Assembly (NCBI RefSeq): GCF_014904735.1
Contig: NZ_JACZCR010000004.1
Location: forward strand, 57,978 to 121,977
Reading direction: 5' to 3'
From: Microbulbifer hainanensis
GTDB lineage: Bacteria > Pseudomonadota > Gammaproteobacteria > Pseudomonadales > Cellvibrionaceae
DNA length: 64,000 bases
The notes under the pieces are model-generated. The model made no database searches, was not told the origin of the DNA, and saw only the letters and a list, made by a program, of their open reading frames with translations. The translations under genes were made by a program, and so were the position numbers. How positions within the stretch are numbered: position 1 is the first letter of the stretch; every line of letters begins with the position of its first letter. Below are positions 46,924 to 56,475 of the stretch, in pieces.

Positions 46924-48300
46924 TTAACCTGCGGGCAGGAAGTCGATCGGGTAGAGGATCGTGATCGTCGGCACACCGGCCTTCGGACCAAAGTTAAACC
47001 GCTTCACCCTCGCGACAATCTTGGCATTCAATGTCGGCGAATCCATATCGCTCGACTCTACTTTCGCCATGGAAACCGAACCGTCCGGCTCGATAGTGAT
47101 CTTCAGCACCATCTTGCCCTGCAAGGCCGGGTTCTCACGCAGCTCGCGGTTGTAGATGCGGTAAAGCGTCGCCTTGTATCGGTCGAAGACGATCTGGATC
47201 TCTTCGTCCGTACGAGAAGGGCCTGCGCCATCGCTGAGCGGCCGATCCTCACCGGCGAAATCGCCCTCGGTGCCAATCGAGCTCTCGACTCGCGAGAAAG
47301 CGACACCGGCCAGGGACGAACCTGCACCACCGACATTGCGGCTGAGCTCTGCGGTATTGATGCCGCCACTGCCGGCTTTTGCCGCCGCGGTAATCAGCGA
47401 ACGCTGGCTGCGGTTTTCTTTCTTACCCGCGGTACTCAGTTGCGAGCGCTCTCCGAGGCGATTATCGAGGTCATCCTCGATCAGGTCCTGGAAGTTATCC
47501 TTGAAGGCGAGAACCCCGGCCCGCTCAGCTTTCTTGCGCGCCTCTTTCTTTTCAGACTTGGATGGCTTCGGTTCTTCCTTGGCCACTTTCTGCTTAGGTT
47601 CTGGCTTCTTCTCGTCTTTCTTTGGCTGGACCTTTTCCGGCTCCGGTGGCGGCTTGGGTTTGGTCTTCTTCTCGATGACCAGCTTGGCCAGGCGCTCGGG
47701 GATTTCCACAACCTTGTCTTCATCCTTCTGCGGCAGGGTCCAAAGCGGCACGAGATAGCCGAGCAGGAACGCAATCAGTAGCGAAGCAAGAATACAGCGC
47801 CGGAACCGTCGTTCGTCGTCGCCCTGCTTATGCCAAGGCATAACAGAGCGGCGATAATCCTGCGGTTCGATATCACGGGTGACTTCGAATTCAAACTGCG
47901 ATTCTTCCGCCTCCCGGCGGATCTGCTCGGCTCGCTCATCCAGGTCAAGGATCTCATCCCTGCAGTCCTCGATTTTTTCGAGCACACGCCGACGGCGCTC
48001 CTGCAAAAGGTCGAGATTGGCGTTGTAGACGCTGACCGTCCGCTGGATACGGCGGATGACCACCTGCGCGGCATCTTCCCGGTATTCGTCTGCCCAGAAG
48101 AGTTCACCGGCACCGACTTCTTCCAGTTTGTTGAGACGCTCGGAGATCTCGTCCAGGAGTCGGTGCTTGGATTCATCCTCTCGCAACGCAGCCAACTTCT
48201 CGTCAATCAGCTGGTGCTCACTCTCCAGCACACGGATGCGGTGGCGAACCTGATCCAGCTCGCCACTCACCGCCTGCCTTTGTTGAAGTAAATTACTCAC
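46924..48300 (-). CDS. TonB-like energy transducer with AgmX/PglI C-terminal domain
   Basis: 458 residues. The N-terminal cytoplasmic part is a long coiled coil (about 1-140). One membrane helix follows (about 168-188, CILASLLIAFLLGYLVPLW), then a Lys/Pro-rich periplasmic stretch (about 205-255) of the type that spans the periplasm in TonB and TolA. The C-terminal domain (about 370-458, YKATLYRIYNRELRENP...PIDFLP) matches the AgmX/PglI C-terminal family related to TonB_C. A large cytoplasmic coiled coil is unusual for a TonB and recalls GltG/GltJ of the Myxococcus gliding machinery. It is the last gene of the eight-gene run, nine bases after the ExbD gene. Confidence 0.85.
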   Translation of the reverse strand: MSNLLQQRQAVSGELDQVRHRIRVLESEHQLIDEKLAALREDESKHRLLDEISERLNKLEEVGAGELFWADEYREDAAQVVIRRIQRTVSVYNANLDLLQERRRRVLEKIEDCRDEILDLDERAEQIRREAEESQFEFEVTRDIEPQDYRRSVMPWHKQGDDERRFRRCILASLLIAFLLGYLVPLWTLPQKDEDKVVEIPERLAKLVIEKKTKPKPPPEPEKVQPKKDEKKPEPKQKVAKEEPKPSKSEKKEARKKAERAGVLAFKDNFQDLIEDDLDNRLGERSQLSTAGKKENRSQRSLITAAAKAGSGGINTAELSRNVGGAGSSLAGVAFSRVESSIGTEGDFAGEDRPLSDGAGPSRTDEEIQIVFDRYKATLYRIYNRELRENPALQGKMVLKITIEPDGSVSMAKVESSDMDSPTLNAKIVARVKRFNFGPKAGVPTITILYPIDFLPAG

Positions 48301-48309
48301 TAACTTCTA

Positions 48310-48849
48310 CTAACCTTGCGCTGCTTTCTGAATGACCGCCAGGGATACTTTCGTATAACCGGCATCGGTACAGCTGGACATCACCTTCTTGAGCAGACTG
48401 AACGGTATGGTTCTGTCAGCCAGAATATTGACTTCCGGCGGCTCTTCCTGGGGATCCTCCTCGGTCTCCCCCTCCGCAGTGGCATCGTGATCGGCCCGAG
48501 CCACACTGATGGCCTTGTCCATCTGAGCGATCATCGCTTCCTTGATGGCTTCGATTACTATTTCTTCACTGTCAATAACATCGGCAGTAGCAACGACAGA
48601 TTTGGACTCCACCAGGATCTCCTTGTCTGTCACCATCAGCGTTACGGTTTCCCGGGGCTTCGTTTCCACCACGGAATCCGGCAGCGTGATCACTTTCGGC
48701 GGCTCCAGCGCTTCATTGCTGGAGGTATTGGTCAACAGGAAGAAAACCAGGATGGTGAATACGTCCATGAGCGATGTCAGGTTCATACCCGGCGTTTTCT
48801 TGCCATGGCGACGCGCCATGCGCTTCATGCGTCGGCTTTCTCTCTTCAC
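48310..48849 (-). CDS. TolR/ExbD-type biopolymer transporter, Asp present
   Basis: 179 residues with one N-terminal membrane helix, MNLTSLMDVFTILVFFLL, in which Asp29 sits at the usual proton-carrying position. The periplasmic part (about 45-179) includes an acidic stretch (AEGETEEDPQEEPPEV) and ends with ILADRTIPFSLLKKVMSSC, as in ExbD/TolR. The start is GTG, overlapping the upstream gene by four bases. It probably forms the stator with the TolQ-type protein and the second ExbD. Confidence 0.9.
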   Translation of the reverse strand: MKRESRRMKRMARRHGKKTPGMNLTSLMDVFTILVFFLLTNTSSNEALEPPKVITLPDSVVETKPRETVTLMVTDKEILVESKSVVATADVIDSEEIVIEAIKEAMIAQMDKAISVARADHDATAEGETEEDPQEEPPEVNILADRTIPFSLLKKVMSSCTDAGYTKVSLAVIQKAAQG

Positions 48850-49448
48850 GGCGCATCTCCTATGGAAATATCCGGGAACAGCACTACATGCTCCACGGCA
48901 TCCGGATCTTCGGGATCACTACCCTCCTCGCGAACATCGACGGAACGCACTGCATCCATTACGCCGACCAGGTGTTCGTAGGCGATATTTGGCTCCATTA
49001 GCAGGATGGTGTCCGTTTTATCCGGATAACCGCCCTTAATCTTCAACAGGAAGTTACTGAGCTTTTTGAGGTCATATACTTCATTGGTCGGCAACATTTC
49101 AGTGGAGGCTTGTTCCGTGCCCGCCGCGCCAAGCTCTCCTGCAGCGTCAGCCTGCGGCGAACCATCACTACCCTCTTCCCCGCCATTCAGGTTGGGGAAG
49201 CGCGCAATCACCTTCTCTCCGTCACTAACCTCCAGGGCATCCTTACGTACCACCACTTCTACGGTGACCGCTGGATCATCGGGCGCGCCTCCCCCTGCCC
49301 CGCTGGGCATGTTGAGCTCCAGGATAGTGACCCGTGAAAACACGGCGGACACCAGCAGGAAAGGCACCAGCACCACCATCAAGTTCAGGAAGGCGGTAAT
49401 GTCCAGCTCCGGAGCTTCTTTGCTTCTAGCGTGACGCCGACTTCTCAT
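48846..49448 (-). CDS. TolR/ExbD-type protein with Asn in place of the membrane Asp
   Basis: 200 residues. The membrane helix reads ELDITAFLNLMVVLVPFLL; the position that is Asp in ExbD and TolR is Asn22. Without the acid it should not carry protons itself. The periplasmic part has an acidic and Gly-rich insertion (GGEEGSDGSPQADAAGELG) and ends LMEPNIAYEHLVGVMDAVR, as in the family. As I recall, the motif DITAF-N-LM is shared by related proteins in other gammaproteobacteria, so the change is probably not decay. It overlaps the TolQ-type gene by one base (TAATG) and the next ExbD gene by four. Confidence 0.88.
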   Translation of the reverse strand: MRSRRHARSKEAPELDITAFLNLMVVLVPFLLVSAVFSRVTILELNMPSGAGGGAPDDPAVTVEVVVRKDALEVSDGEKVIARFPNLNGGEEGSDGSPQADAAGELGAAGTEQASTEMLPTNEVYDLKKLSNFLLKIKGGYPDKTDTILLMEPNIAYEHLVGVMDAVRSVDVREEGSDPEDPDAVEHVVLFPDISIGDAP

Positions 49449-50251
49449 TACACTTTTTCCAGTTGCGGTTCTTCGTCGGCAGATTCTTCTGCAACTTCGG
49501 GCGTCGACTCTTCAGTTTCCTCGGTTGCCGTCGCGGCATTCGAACTGCTTTCCACGGCCGGCTCCGCCACGCGGGACTCGGACACACCATCTTCTGCATT
49601 GACGTCACGACGGCGGCGCGTGGACATGGAAATCAGGTTCAGAGCCTTGACTGAAACCATTTCCAGGCTATCCACGATTTCACCAGTCAGGGAGTTCAGC
49701 CATGCATGCACCAGCAGCAGTGGGATACCGGTCATCAGGCCGAAGGCTGTGGTGTTCATCGCCACTGAGATACTGGCGGAGAGCAAGTCGGCCTTTTCTG
49801 CCGGGTTGGCGTTGGCAACCGCGGTGAAAGCCTCGATCAGGCCCATAATGGTACCCAGCAGGCCGAGCAGGGTGGCAATGTTGGATAGCAGCGCAATATA
49901 GGGAGTGCGCTTTTCGAGCTGCGGAATGATCTCCATCATGCTCTCTTCCATCGCGATTTCGATGTCCTCGCGGCGGCGTACAGCGCCCTGACGGGCAAGC
50001 CCCATCGCCAGGACTTTGCTCACGCCGGAGTTATCCTGCTTGACAAGGTTACGCGCGCGATCGAAGTCGCCGGAATTCAGAACCGGTTGCAACTTGTCCC
50101 ACATGGCGCGATTGGTGTGACGCTCATAAATCAGGCGAATATAGCGTTCGACGGCTATCGCAATCCCCAGCGCGGCAACCAGCAGAATGGGGTACATGAA
50201 TGTACCACCTGTCTGGAAGAACGCGATTACGCTATTGAAAAAGTCCATCAC
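49448..50251 (-). CDS. MotA/TolQ/ExbB-type proton channel protein
   Basis: 267 residues with three membrane helices: about 18-36 (TFMYPILLVAALGIAIAV), 117-140 (IALLSNIATLLGLLGTIMGL) and 160-185 (SVAMNTTAFGLMTGIPLLLV). The Thr/Ser and small residues in helices two and three match the proton path of TolQ and ExbB. The C-terminal tail (about 215-267) is long and acidic and unlike the ones in E. coli TolQ or ExbB. It is followed immediately by the Asn-type ExbD. The expected role is the stator pentamer of the proton-driven machine. Confidence 0.92.
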   Translation of the reverse strand: MMDFFNSVIAFFQTGGTFMYPILLVAALGIAIAVERYIRLIYERHTNRAMWDKLQPVLNSGDFDRARNLVKQDNSGVSKVLAMGLARQGAVRRREDIEIAMEESMMEIIPQLEKRTPYIALLSNIATLLGLLGTIMGLIEAFTAVANANPAEKADLLSASISVAMNTTAFGLMTGIPLLLVHAWLNSLTGEIVDSLEMVSVKALNLISMSTRRRRDVNAEDGVSESRVAEPAVESSSNAATATEETEESTPEVAEESADEEPQLEKV

Positions 50252-50330
50252 AAACCCTCTTTAAAAATACTGCGTGTAGTTCGCTGTTTGTTAAAAATTT
50301 CCGGCCACGGATCTTGGGCGGCAAAATGCA

Positions 50331-50672
50331 TTACTCGTCGGTAAGACTCAATTGGTAAAATTCCAGCTCCCGCATGAAAACCTCTTTATCAAGCGGTTTC
50401 AGCTTGTCGTCCATCAGGCTGGACACCAGGTCACTCTCGACACCGACTTCGGAACTTTTCCAGGGAACAATGTACAGAGACTTCGGTGCCTCTTTGTTAC
50501 CGATAATCGAGATTCCCGACAGCTCTTTGACCTTGTTGTCTACCTTCTTTTCAGCTGCCTTGGCCGGCTTCGCGGACTCTTCCGCCGATTCACTCTGAGC
50601 CACGGATACATTGCTCAGGCTAGATACTGCCAGGACGATCACGACCGAAAGCAGATTTTGGCTTCGATTCAT
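50331..50672 (-). CDS. small exported protein of unknown function
   Basis: 113 residues with a clear signal peptide (cut near SVA-QS, residue 25), then an Ala/Lys/Glu stretch and a compact C-terminal part (VKELSGISIIGNKEAPKSLY, then MDDKLKPLDKEVFMRELEFY). No family is recognised. It overlaps the upstream TPR lipoprotein gene by four bases and lies just before the TolQ-type gene, so a periplasmic accessory of the same machine is the simplest reading. Confidence 0.65.
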   Translation of the reverse strand: MNRSQNLLSVVIVLAVSSLSNVSVAQSESAEESAKPAKAAEKKVDNKVKELSGISIIGNKEAPKSLYIVPWKSSEVGVESDLVSSLMDDKLKPLDKEVFMRELEFYQLSLTDE

Positions 50673-51265
50673 TTGCCGGCTCTCCTTTTCAGGTCTGCCA
50701 CCCAGATGGCGACATCCTTATCTTCGGGTTCGAGTTTCAGGTACTGCTGAAATTGTGCCAGAGCACACGATACATCTTGCAGATAGAGATCACACAATAT
50801 GCCAAGATTTTTGATCATCGGCAGATAATCCGGGTGTTCTGCTAGGGATGAGGTATACAACTTGCGCGCTTCCGCGAAACGCCCCTGCTTGCGATACAGG
50901 ACCGCCAGCTCATTGGTGGCTACCGGATTTTCTGCATCCACTTTGAGCGCCTGCAGAAAAGTTTCTTCCGCATTCTTTTCATCCCCGGTTTTGTAGTAAG
51001 CGATGCCCAGATTGATGTACGGAGCAGGAAGGCGATGCTCCCGGTCAATCACGGACTGCAACAATTCAATCGCTTCGGGGTATTTTTCTCCGCGCAGATA
51101 TTCCAATGATTGTTCAAAGTCACGATTGACGCTGCCGGATACCCGCACCGAAGAAAAATCGGTGACCTTCCCTCCCCGAGAAGGTGTAGAGGCACAGGAT
51201 GCCAACAATGTGACCGCGACCGCAGCAAGTACGCCCAGCAGCACCCGGTTTATTGGTTTTCGCAT
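50669..51265 (-). CDS. TPR lipoprotein (small)
   Basis: 198 residues. The start at 51265 is chosen because MRKPINRVLLGVLAAVAVTL leads straight into a lipobox LASC (Cys about residue 24); a longer frame from 51355 would bury it. Three to four TPR units follow (for example YLRGEKYPEAIELLQSVID, YINLGIAYYKTGDEKNAEE and NELAVLYRKQGRFAEARK). It is probably anchored in the outer-membrane inner leaflet. GltE/AglT-like TPR lipoproteins of the Myxococcus machinery have this design, though homology is not shown here. Confidence 0.82.
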   Translation of the reverse strand: MRKPINRVLLGVLAAVAVTLLASCASTPSRGGKVTDFSSVRVSGSVNRDFEQSLEYLRGEKYPEAIELLQSVIDREHRLPAPYINLGIAYYKTGDEKNAEETFLQALKVDAENPVATNELAVLYRKQGRFAEARKLYTSSLAEHPDYLPMIKNLGILCDLYLQDVSCALAQFQQYLKLEPEDKDVAIWVADLKRRAGK

Positions 51266-51296
51266 TGCAAATCCGCTCGTTAAATCCGCTATTGCC

Positions 51297-54200
51297 TCAG
51301 GTTCCGCTGGGGTCAGGGACCTCGGCATCGGCCATTTCCGGTGCCCGGGGCACAATGGTCTCTACGTAATTGCCGGCATCTTCAGCCCGTGCGTATCTGG
51401 CCGGAACCAGGCCCGCCAGCTGGTCGATACTCTTGGCCACCCAGGCGTTGTAGATGCCCATACCGAGCAATTCCATATTCTTCTCGTGCACAGATATCGC
51501 CTTTTCCTCGAACGGGTAGATCTGATCTTCGAGCGCCAGCTCGTATTCTTCCAATTCAAGCGGCGTCAGGTTAGTGGGCCTCTCCGACGTTTTCAGGGAA
51601 CGACTGAAGTGCAGGTAGATTTCCGCCAGGTAGTAGGTCGCCGCGGCAGTCACATCTGCCACCTGGTAATCAATCAGGTCACTGTAGGCCTTAATCGCCG
51701 CCTTCATGCGCACACGCTTCTTATCCAGATTCTGCTTGATCGGTGCGACCAGCTGCACCTCGGTAAAGGCGTCAAAGCCAGGCTTCGCCAACGCCAACGC
51801 CGCATTGCCCGCCAGGTAGCGGGTGCGGTCATTGCGCTCACTACCACCACGGGATTCGGTTCGCACCATTTGCCGCAATTCATCCATATATTGCTTGTGC
51901 TGGCCGGTCGCTTTATAGAGATCGGCGATTTTCTGACGCGTTTCCAGTGCCGGCTCCATCGGTGTCGGGAACAGCTTGACGTAGCGGCGTAACACCACCA
52001 GGGCCTTATCGCTACTTTTCGCCGCACTGTAGAGATCCGCAGCCTGGGTAAGGGCCTCTCGCCGAACGTCGTCATCTTCCGATTCCCGCTCAATGCGCTC
52101 AAATTCGGCCGCAGCCAACAACAGCTCGCCGCTCTCCTGGTAAACCACTGCCAGTTTCTTGGTGACGTCCTTTATCAGCTTGTGTTTGGGGAAGTGTTGG
52201 CGGAAAGACTTAAGCACTGACGCTGCCTGCCCCCAGTCTTTTAAGGCAATCAGTGATGCTGCCGCGTCGTATTCTGCCGTCGCCAGAATTGAAGCGCCCG
52301 GGGCCGCTTGGCGAATGCGCAGGAAATGCTTGGCAGCAGTAGCCTGATCGCCCTGTTTGCGCGCAAGGTCGCCCTGCTGGTAGATCGCCGCAGCAAGGTT
52401 GTCCACAAGTCCGGCACGATCCTTGGCGTCGGGCGCTGTCAATGCCAATGCCTTGCCATAACCGTCCTCGGCATCAACAAAGGCTTCCGTATCAAATGAC
52501 GCGTGGGCCACCAGCAGCCATGCCGATCGCCGGATATCGCTATCGGCTTTCGGGAATTTCTCCAGCAGCAGCCTGCCGTTGTGGATCGTCTGTGGGTAAT
52601 CGCGCAACTTGTACAAGTCATCTACCGCACCAACCATCACCTGGGCCGCCTTTTCATGTGCCGGGAAAGTATCCGCAAATTGCAGGGACGAACGAATGAC
52701 TTCCCGCATGGCCGGTGTGCGCTTATCTGCCAATGCGTCTTTAAGCACGGTATCCAGATGTTCGCGATAGGCGTAAACAGCGGCATAACCTGCCGCGCTG
52801 GAATTCTCGTGTGCTGGGTACTTGTAGGCCGTGCGCTCGTATTCCACGGCAGCATCGTGGAAACTGCGATTTTCCAGCATCAGGCCAGCAAGCTGGTAGT
52901 TGATTTCCGGCGCGCGCGGCTTATCACTGAACGACTTCAGATACTTGCGATACCAGTGAATGGCTTCGCGATAATGCTCCGCTTTCTTGTCTTTGAGCTT
53001 CTTGTTCTGGTAGGCCGCATGGTAGTGACTGGCCAGATCGATCAGGTTGCTCTGCAGAAACTCGACGACATCGCCGTATTCATTGATGTCGAAAACGTTC
53101 CAGTACTGCGCATCTAGTGCATAGGTAGTCGCAAACGTTTTCTTGGATTCCAATACGAGTTTCGGGAAGCCGCCCTTCTGGTAGATATCAATGACGCGGA
53201 TGGAAAACTTCGCCGATACTTTGTGTAGAGGATTGCGCTCTACAAAAGTGTTGTAGGAATTCGCCGCGTCCTGATAGCGACGCTTGTCGAGATAGTATTC
53301 ACCAAGGTGGCTGTAGACCAGGGATTCAAATTCCCGAGCGCCCTTGCGAGAGAAATAATCGACAATAGAGTCCGCCCCACCGAGATAGGAGAAGCTCAGG
53401 CTGACAACCCGGAAGGTATCTTCGATGTGCTTGCGCTCGACTTCGTTGGCGTGCTGCTCAAAATCGTAGCCTTGGGAAACCTTGTAATCGAGCATGGCGA
53501 TAAAGTCGTCCAGCGCCATCTCGTACATATCCTGTTTGAACAGGGACCAACCGCGCTTGTACAGGGCCAGCTCGTAGAAGCTGGAAGCGACACCGATTTC
53601 AATAACCTTGCCGTACGCTTCCTCTGCGTCCAGATACTTCTTGCGGGTGAAATAGTATTCGCCCAGGCGGAAGTAGGACTCATCGATATGGCGGGAATTC
53701 GGGTATTTGGCGACCAGCTGGCGCAATACGTCTACCGCCTTGTCAATTTCCCCGATTTCCTCGTATGCACGGGAGAGCTGGTACATGACCTGGTCATTGC
53801 GATCGTACAGCGGGTATTTCACCAGCAGTTTGCGGTATAGCTTGATAGCCTCGCCTGCGTTCGCGGCCAGCATCGCATCCGGGTTGTCGCCCGGAACCGC
53901 AACCGGCGCATCGCTGGTCGGAACATCAATGCCCGCGCTGGCGCGGGCTTCAAATGCCTGATCGGATTCAGCCCGCCGGGTGTCACTTGAAGCAGGGCCC
54001 GCCGCTGTAGGCGCAGCAGCAACCGGCGCATTGATTTCCGCCGGTGCATCAAGTCGTCTATTACTGGCCTGCTGCTGCGTACTGTCCGCATCGATGGAAA
54101 CCACGGCATCGCTGTGTGTCGCGGCAACCGCACCATCAATCGCCGCGTCTTCCGCCCTGTGTGCCTGCTTGATCTTCAAATCGGCAATACGGCGGATCGC

Positions 54201-54443
54201 CTCCGGCGTCAGCGCGGTTTCCGGTGTTTCCTGCAGGTATTTCTGATAACTGGCCAGCGCTTTCTCGAGGCTACCGTCAATATGCTGCTCTTTGATATCG
54301 ATATCGACGTGCTTCAGGCTGCCGATGGTGCCGCGCTCGCTCATGCCTGCGCAACCGTTGAGAAGCAGCATTACGGATACTGCGGTCGTGCAACGACGTA
54401 CCCGAATCGCATTGGCCAGTACGTTTCTCGTCAAGGGCTTCAC
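51297..54443 (-). CDS. large TPR lipoprotein
   Basis: 1048 residues. A lipoprotein signal with lipobox LLNGC (Cys about residue 31) starts the protein. Helical repeats of TPR type run through most of it, for example MYQLSRAYEEIGEIDKAVDV, SYFRLGEYYFTRKKYLDAEE and SHLGEYYLDKRRYQDAANSY. An Ala/Pro/Asp-rich linker covers about 120-190. GTG at 54443 overlaps the upstream stop codon by four bases (GTGA), so the pair is coupled. The repeats suggest a scaffold that holds other subunits in the periplasm. It resembles GltD/AgmU-class proteins in size and type only. Confidence 0.82.
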   Translation of the reverse strand: MKPLTRNVLANAIRVRRCTTAVSVMLLLNGCAGMSERGTIGSLKHVDIDIKEQHIDGSLEKALASYQKYLQETPETALTPEAIRRIADLKIKQAHRAEDAAIDGAVAATHSDAVVSIDADSTQQQASNRRLDAPAEINAPVAAAPTAAGPASSDTRRAESDQAFEARASAGIDVPTSDAPVAVPGDNPDAMLAANAGEAIKLYRKLLVKYPLYDRNDQVMYQLSRAYEEIGEIDKAVDVLRQLVAKYPNSRHIDESYFRLGEYYFTRKKYLDAEEAYGKVIEIGVASSFYELALYKRGWSLFKQDMYEMALDDFIAMLDYKVSQGYDFEQHANEVERKHIEDTFRVVSLSFSYLGGADSIVDYFSRKGAREFESLVYSHLGEYYLDKRRYQDAANSYNTFVERNPLHKVSAKFSIRVIDIYQKGGFPKLVLESKKTFATTYALDAQYWNVFDINEYGDVVEFLQSNLIDLASHYHAAYQNKKLKDKKAEHYREAIHWYRKYLKSFSDKPRAPEINYQLAGLMLENRSFHDAAVEYERTAYKYPAHENSSAAGYAAVYAYREHLDTVLKDALADKRTPAMREVIRSSLQFADTFPAHEKAAQVMVGAVDDLYKLRDYPQTIHNGRLLLEKFPKADSDIRRSAWLLVAHASFDTEAFVDAEDGYGKALALTAPDAKDRAGLVDNLAAAIYQQGDLARKQGDQATAAKHFLRIRQAAPGASILATAEYDAAASLIALKDWGQAASVLKSFRQHFPKHKLIKDVTKKLAVVYQESGELLLAAAEFERIERESEDDDVRREALTQAADLYSAAKSSDKALVVLRRYVKLFPTPMEPALETRQKIADLYKATGQHKQYMDELRQMVRTESRGGSERNDRTRYLAGNAALALAKPGFDAFTEVQLVAPIKQNLDKKRVRMKAAIKAYSDLIDYQVADVTAAATYYLAEIYLHFSRSLKTSERPTNLTPLELEEYELALEDQIYPFEEKAISVHEKNMELLGMGIYNAWVAKSIDQLAGLVPARYARAEDAGNYVETIVPRAPEMADAEVPDPSGT

Positions 54444-56473
54444 TGCTCGCCCCCCTCTTGGCTATCCGGTGCTTCCAGTTCCGGCGGATTATCCTGTGGC
54501 AACGGCTCGCCTTCAGACGCCTTATGTTTTTCAATCTTGCGCTGGTCTTCGCGCTGTTCCTGCAGCTCATTGGCACGGTCATAGCTATCAGCCAGCGCAA
54601 AACGGGCCTTGATCTGGTAACTCTCCAGCTGCGCGCGGCGTCGATCCAGTTCATTGACCGCCAGGGTTTCCAGCATATTGCCCTGGCGCGCCATCAGGGT
54701 CTTCAGTCGACCCTGAGTATTCTGCAACTGTGCCCGCAGGCGGTGGATCGTTTCGTTGTAACCCACGTAACTCTGGGTAGCCGCCTGACGGCTGCGCACA
54801 TAGGATTGATACACCGCTTGCAGTGCTTCGATTTCCTTGTTCAGTTCCTGCAGGTGTTTGTAGGCATCGGTCAGGCGCTGGTCGTATTCGGTCGCCAGCC
54901 GCCAATTCAGCACGCCTGCCAGCCGTGCAATGCGCTGACGGGTTGAATCGCTACTCGCTGGCGTCAACTGGGCATGCATCTGCTTCAGACTCAACAGCGC
55001 CCGCTGCTCTTCCGCCTTGGCGAGATACTCCGGCCGCCTGCTGACCAGCATCTGGTCGATACGCGCAGCAAATTTGTCGCGCTGTTCGATACGCACTTTT
55101 ATACGTGCATCCAGCTGACGGAATTTGTGATCGAGATCCGGCAACAGCGGTTCGTAATAGGCCCGGCGCAGATCGATCAGGTTTTCATAGGACTTGAGAC
55201 TATCCAGCCAACTTTCATTGCGCTCGTAGAGATCATTCAGATCGTGATAGTTGCGCAGGAATTCCTGGTAATCATTCGAAGCCATCAGATCCAGCAGGTA
55301 ATGGGTTTCCGGGGCGCCCGGCAGCTGGCGCAGCGCCACCACCCAGTTTTGTACCTGATCGGCTTCTTTGCGGCGCAGAGCCTCGAGGAATTTACCTTCG
55401 CGGATACTCTTGATCGAGCTATTCAGTGTGTCGATTTCACGACCGAAGGCATCCAGTGCACGACCGTAGTTAATCGCCGCAGTACTGTGGACATCCAGTT
55501 TGCCGTAGGCATAGGGCACTGCCAGCATCGCCTCCTGAACGGCCTCGTTGGTGCCCTGCCGCGCCTGCAACATTTTCCAGGGCACCAGTGCGCGATCGTA
55601 GCGGCCCGCGCGGGCCTCCACCCAACCGGCACCCAGCAGGGCACGATTGGAAAAAGGGCCTTCCAGGTGCACCCGGTCGAAGTAAGGGCGCGCGAGCTCC
55701 AGCTGACCCGCATCCATCAGGTAATAGCCCAGCAGCAGGTTGGTCTTGTCGTACAGCGCCTGCTGCGCTGCATCGGAACTGCTGCGCTTGCCCAACGCCG
55801 TCAACTCCACAACACCGCGCTCTTCTTCACCGGACTTCAACAGTGCTATACCGAGGTTGTACTCGACAAAGCCGTCGAGGGACTTGTCGCCCTTCAGGTC
55901 ATCGAGAATCGCCACAGCCTCGGCAAAGCGACCCAGCTCCATGTACACCTGAGCCCGCAGAAACTGCTCCTGCGGCCTGACCCGTTCTGGCACGCGGCCG
56001 TGGATCATTTCCAGCGCGTGCAGGGCATTGCGAGGCTGCTGCTTGTGGTACTGAATCTTGGCCAGTCGATAGGCGGCTTCATTGCGCACGGGCTGGGGGA
56101 CATCGCCCTTGAGTACGGCTTCAATCGCGCGGCCCGCCTCGCGGTGCATGCGATAGGAAAGTTCGAGATCGCCTACACCAAATTCAGCCTGTCCCAGGTG
56201 GGCTGTAAACGGATCCCGCTCTGGCTCATCCAGATGGTGATACTGCTCCAGCTCGGTATCCAGCTCGACAATCGCATCGAAATAATTGTGCTGGTAGGCC
56301 TGAAACATGGCTTCGCCATAAAACAGGTCCTTCAGGTTGTGCTCCGAGGGAAGGGTATGCTCCGCGGGCGCTGTCGCCATCAGTGCACCGGGAAGCAGGC
56401 CCAATACCGCAGCCAGCACCCGCAGCGATGATGGGGCAGCGCCGAACAGAGCAGAAACCTGTCTGAAACGCAT
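54440..56473 (-). CDS. exported TPR and coiled-coil protein
   Basis: 677 residues. The signal peptide ends near ALMATA (about residue 36). TPR-like helices occupy about 50-330 (AAYRLAKIQYHKQQPRNALH, QVYMELGRFAEAVAILDD, LLGYYLMDAGQLELARPYF). Long coiled coils follow to about residue 640 (including LQELNKEIEALQAVYQSY and RLRAQLQNTQGRLKTLM). The tail is Pro/Glu-rich. It is probably a periplasmic subunit of the TPR machine. The start lies two bases after the upstream gene's stop codon. Confidence 0.8.
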   Translation of the reverse strand: MRFRQVSALFGAAPSSLRVLAAVLGLLPGALMATAPAEHTLPSEHNLKDLFYGEAMFQAYQHNYFDAIVELDTELEQYHHLDEPERDPFTAHLGQAEFGVGDLELSYRMHREAGRAIEAVLKGDVPQPVRNEAAYRLAKIQYHKQQPRNALHALEMIHGRVPERVRPQEQFLRAQVYMELGRFAEAVAILDDLKGDKSLDGFVEYNLGIALLKSGEEERGVVELTALGKRSSSDAAQQALYDKTNLLLGYYLMDAGQLELARPYFDRVHLEGPFSNRALLGAGWVEARAGRYDRALVPWKMLQARQGTNEAVQEAMLAVPYAYGKLDVHSTAAINYGRALDAFGREIDTLNSSIKSIREGKFLEALRRKEADQVQNWVVALRQLPGAPETHYLLDLMASNDYQEFLRNYHDLNDLYERNESWLDSLKSYENLIDLRRAYYEPLLPDLDHKFRQLDARIKVRIEQRDKFAARIDQMLVSRRPEYLAKAEEQRALLSLKQMHAQLTPASSDSTRQRIARLAGVLNWRLATEYDQRLTDAYKHLQELNKEIEALQAVYQSYVRSRQAATQSYVGYNETIHRLRAQLQNTQGRLKTLMARQGNMLETLAVNELDRRRAQLESYQIKARFALADSYDRANELQEQREDQRKIEKHKASEGEPLPQDNPPELEAPDSQEGGEQ

Positions 56474-56475
56474 AG

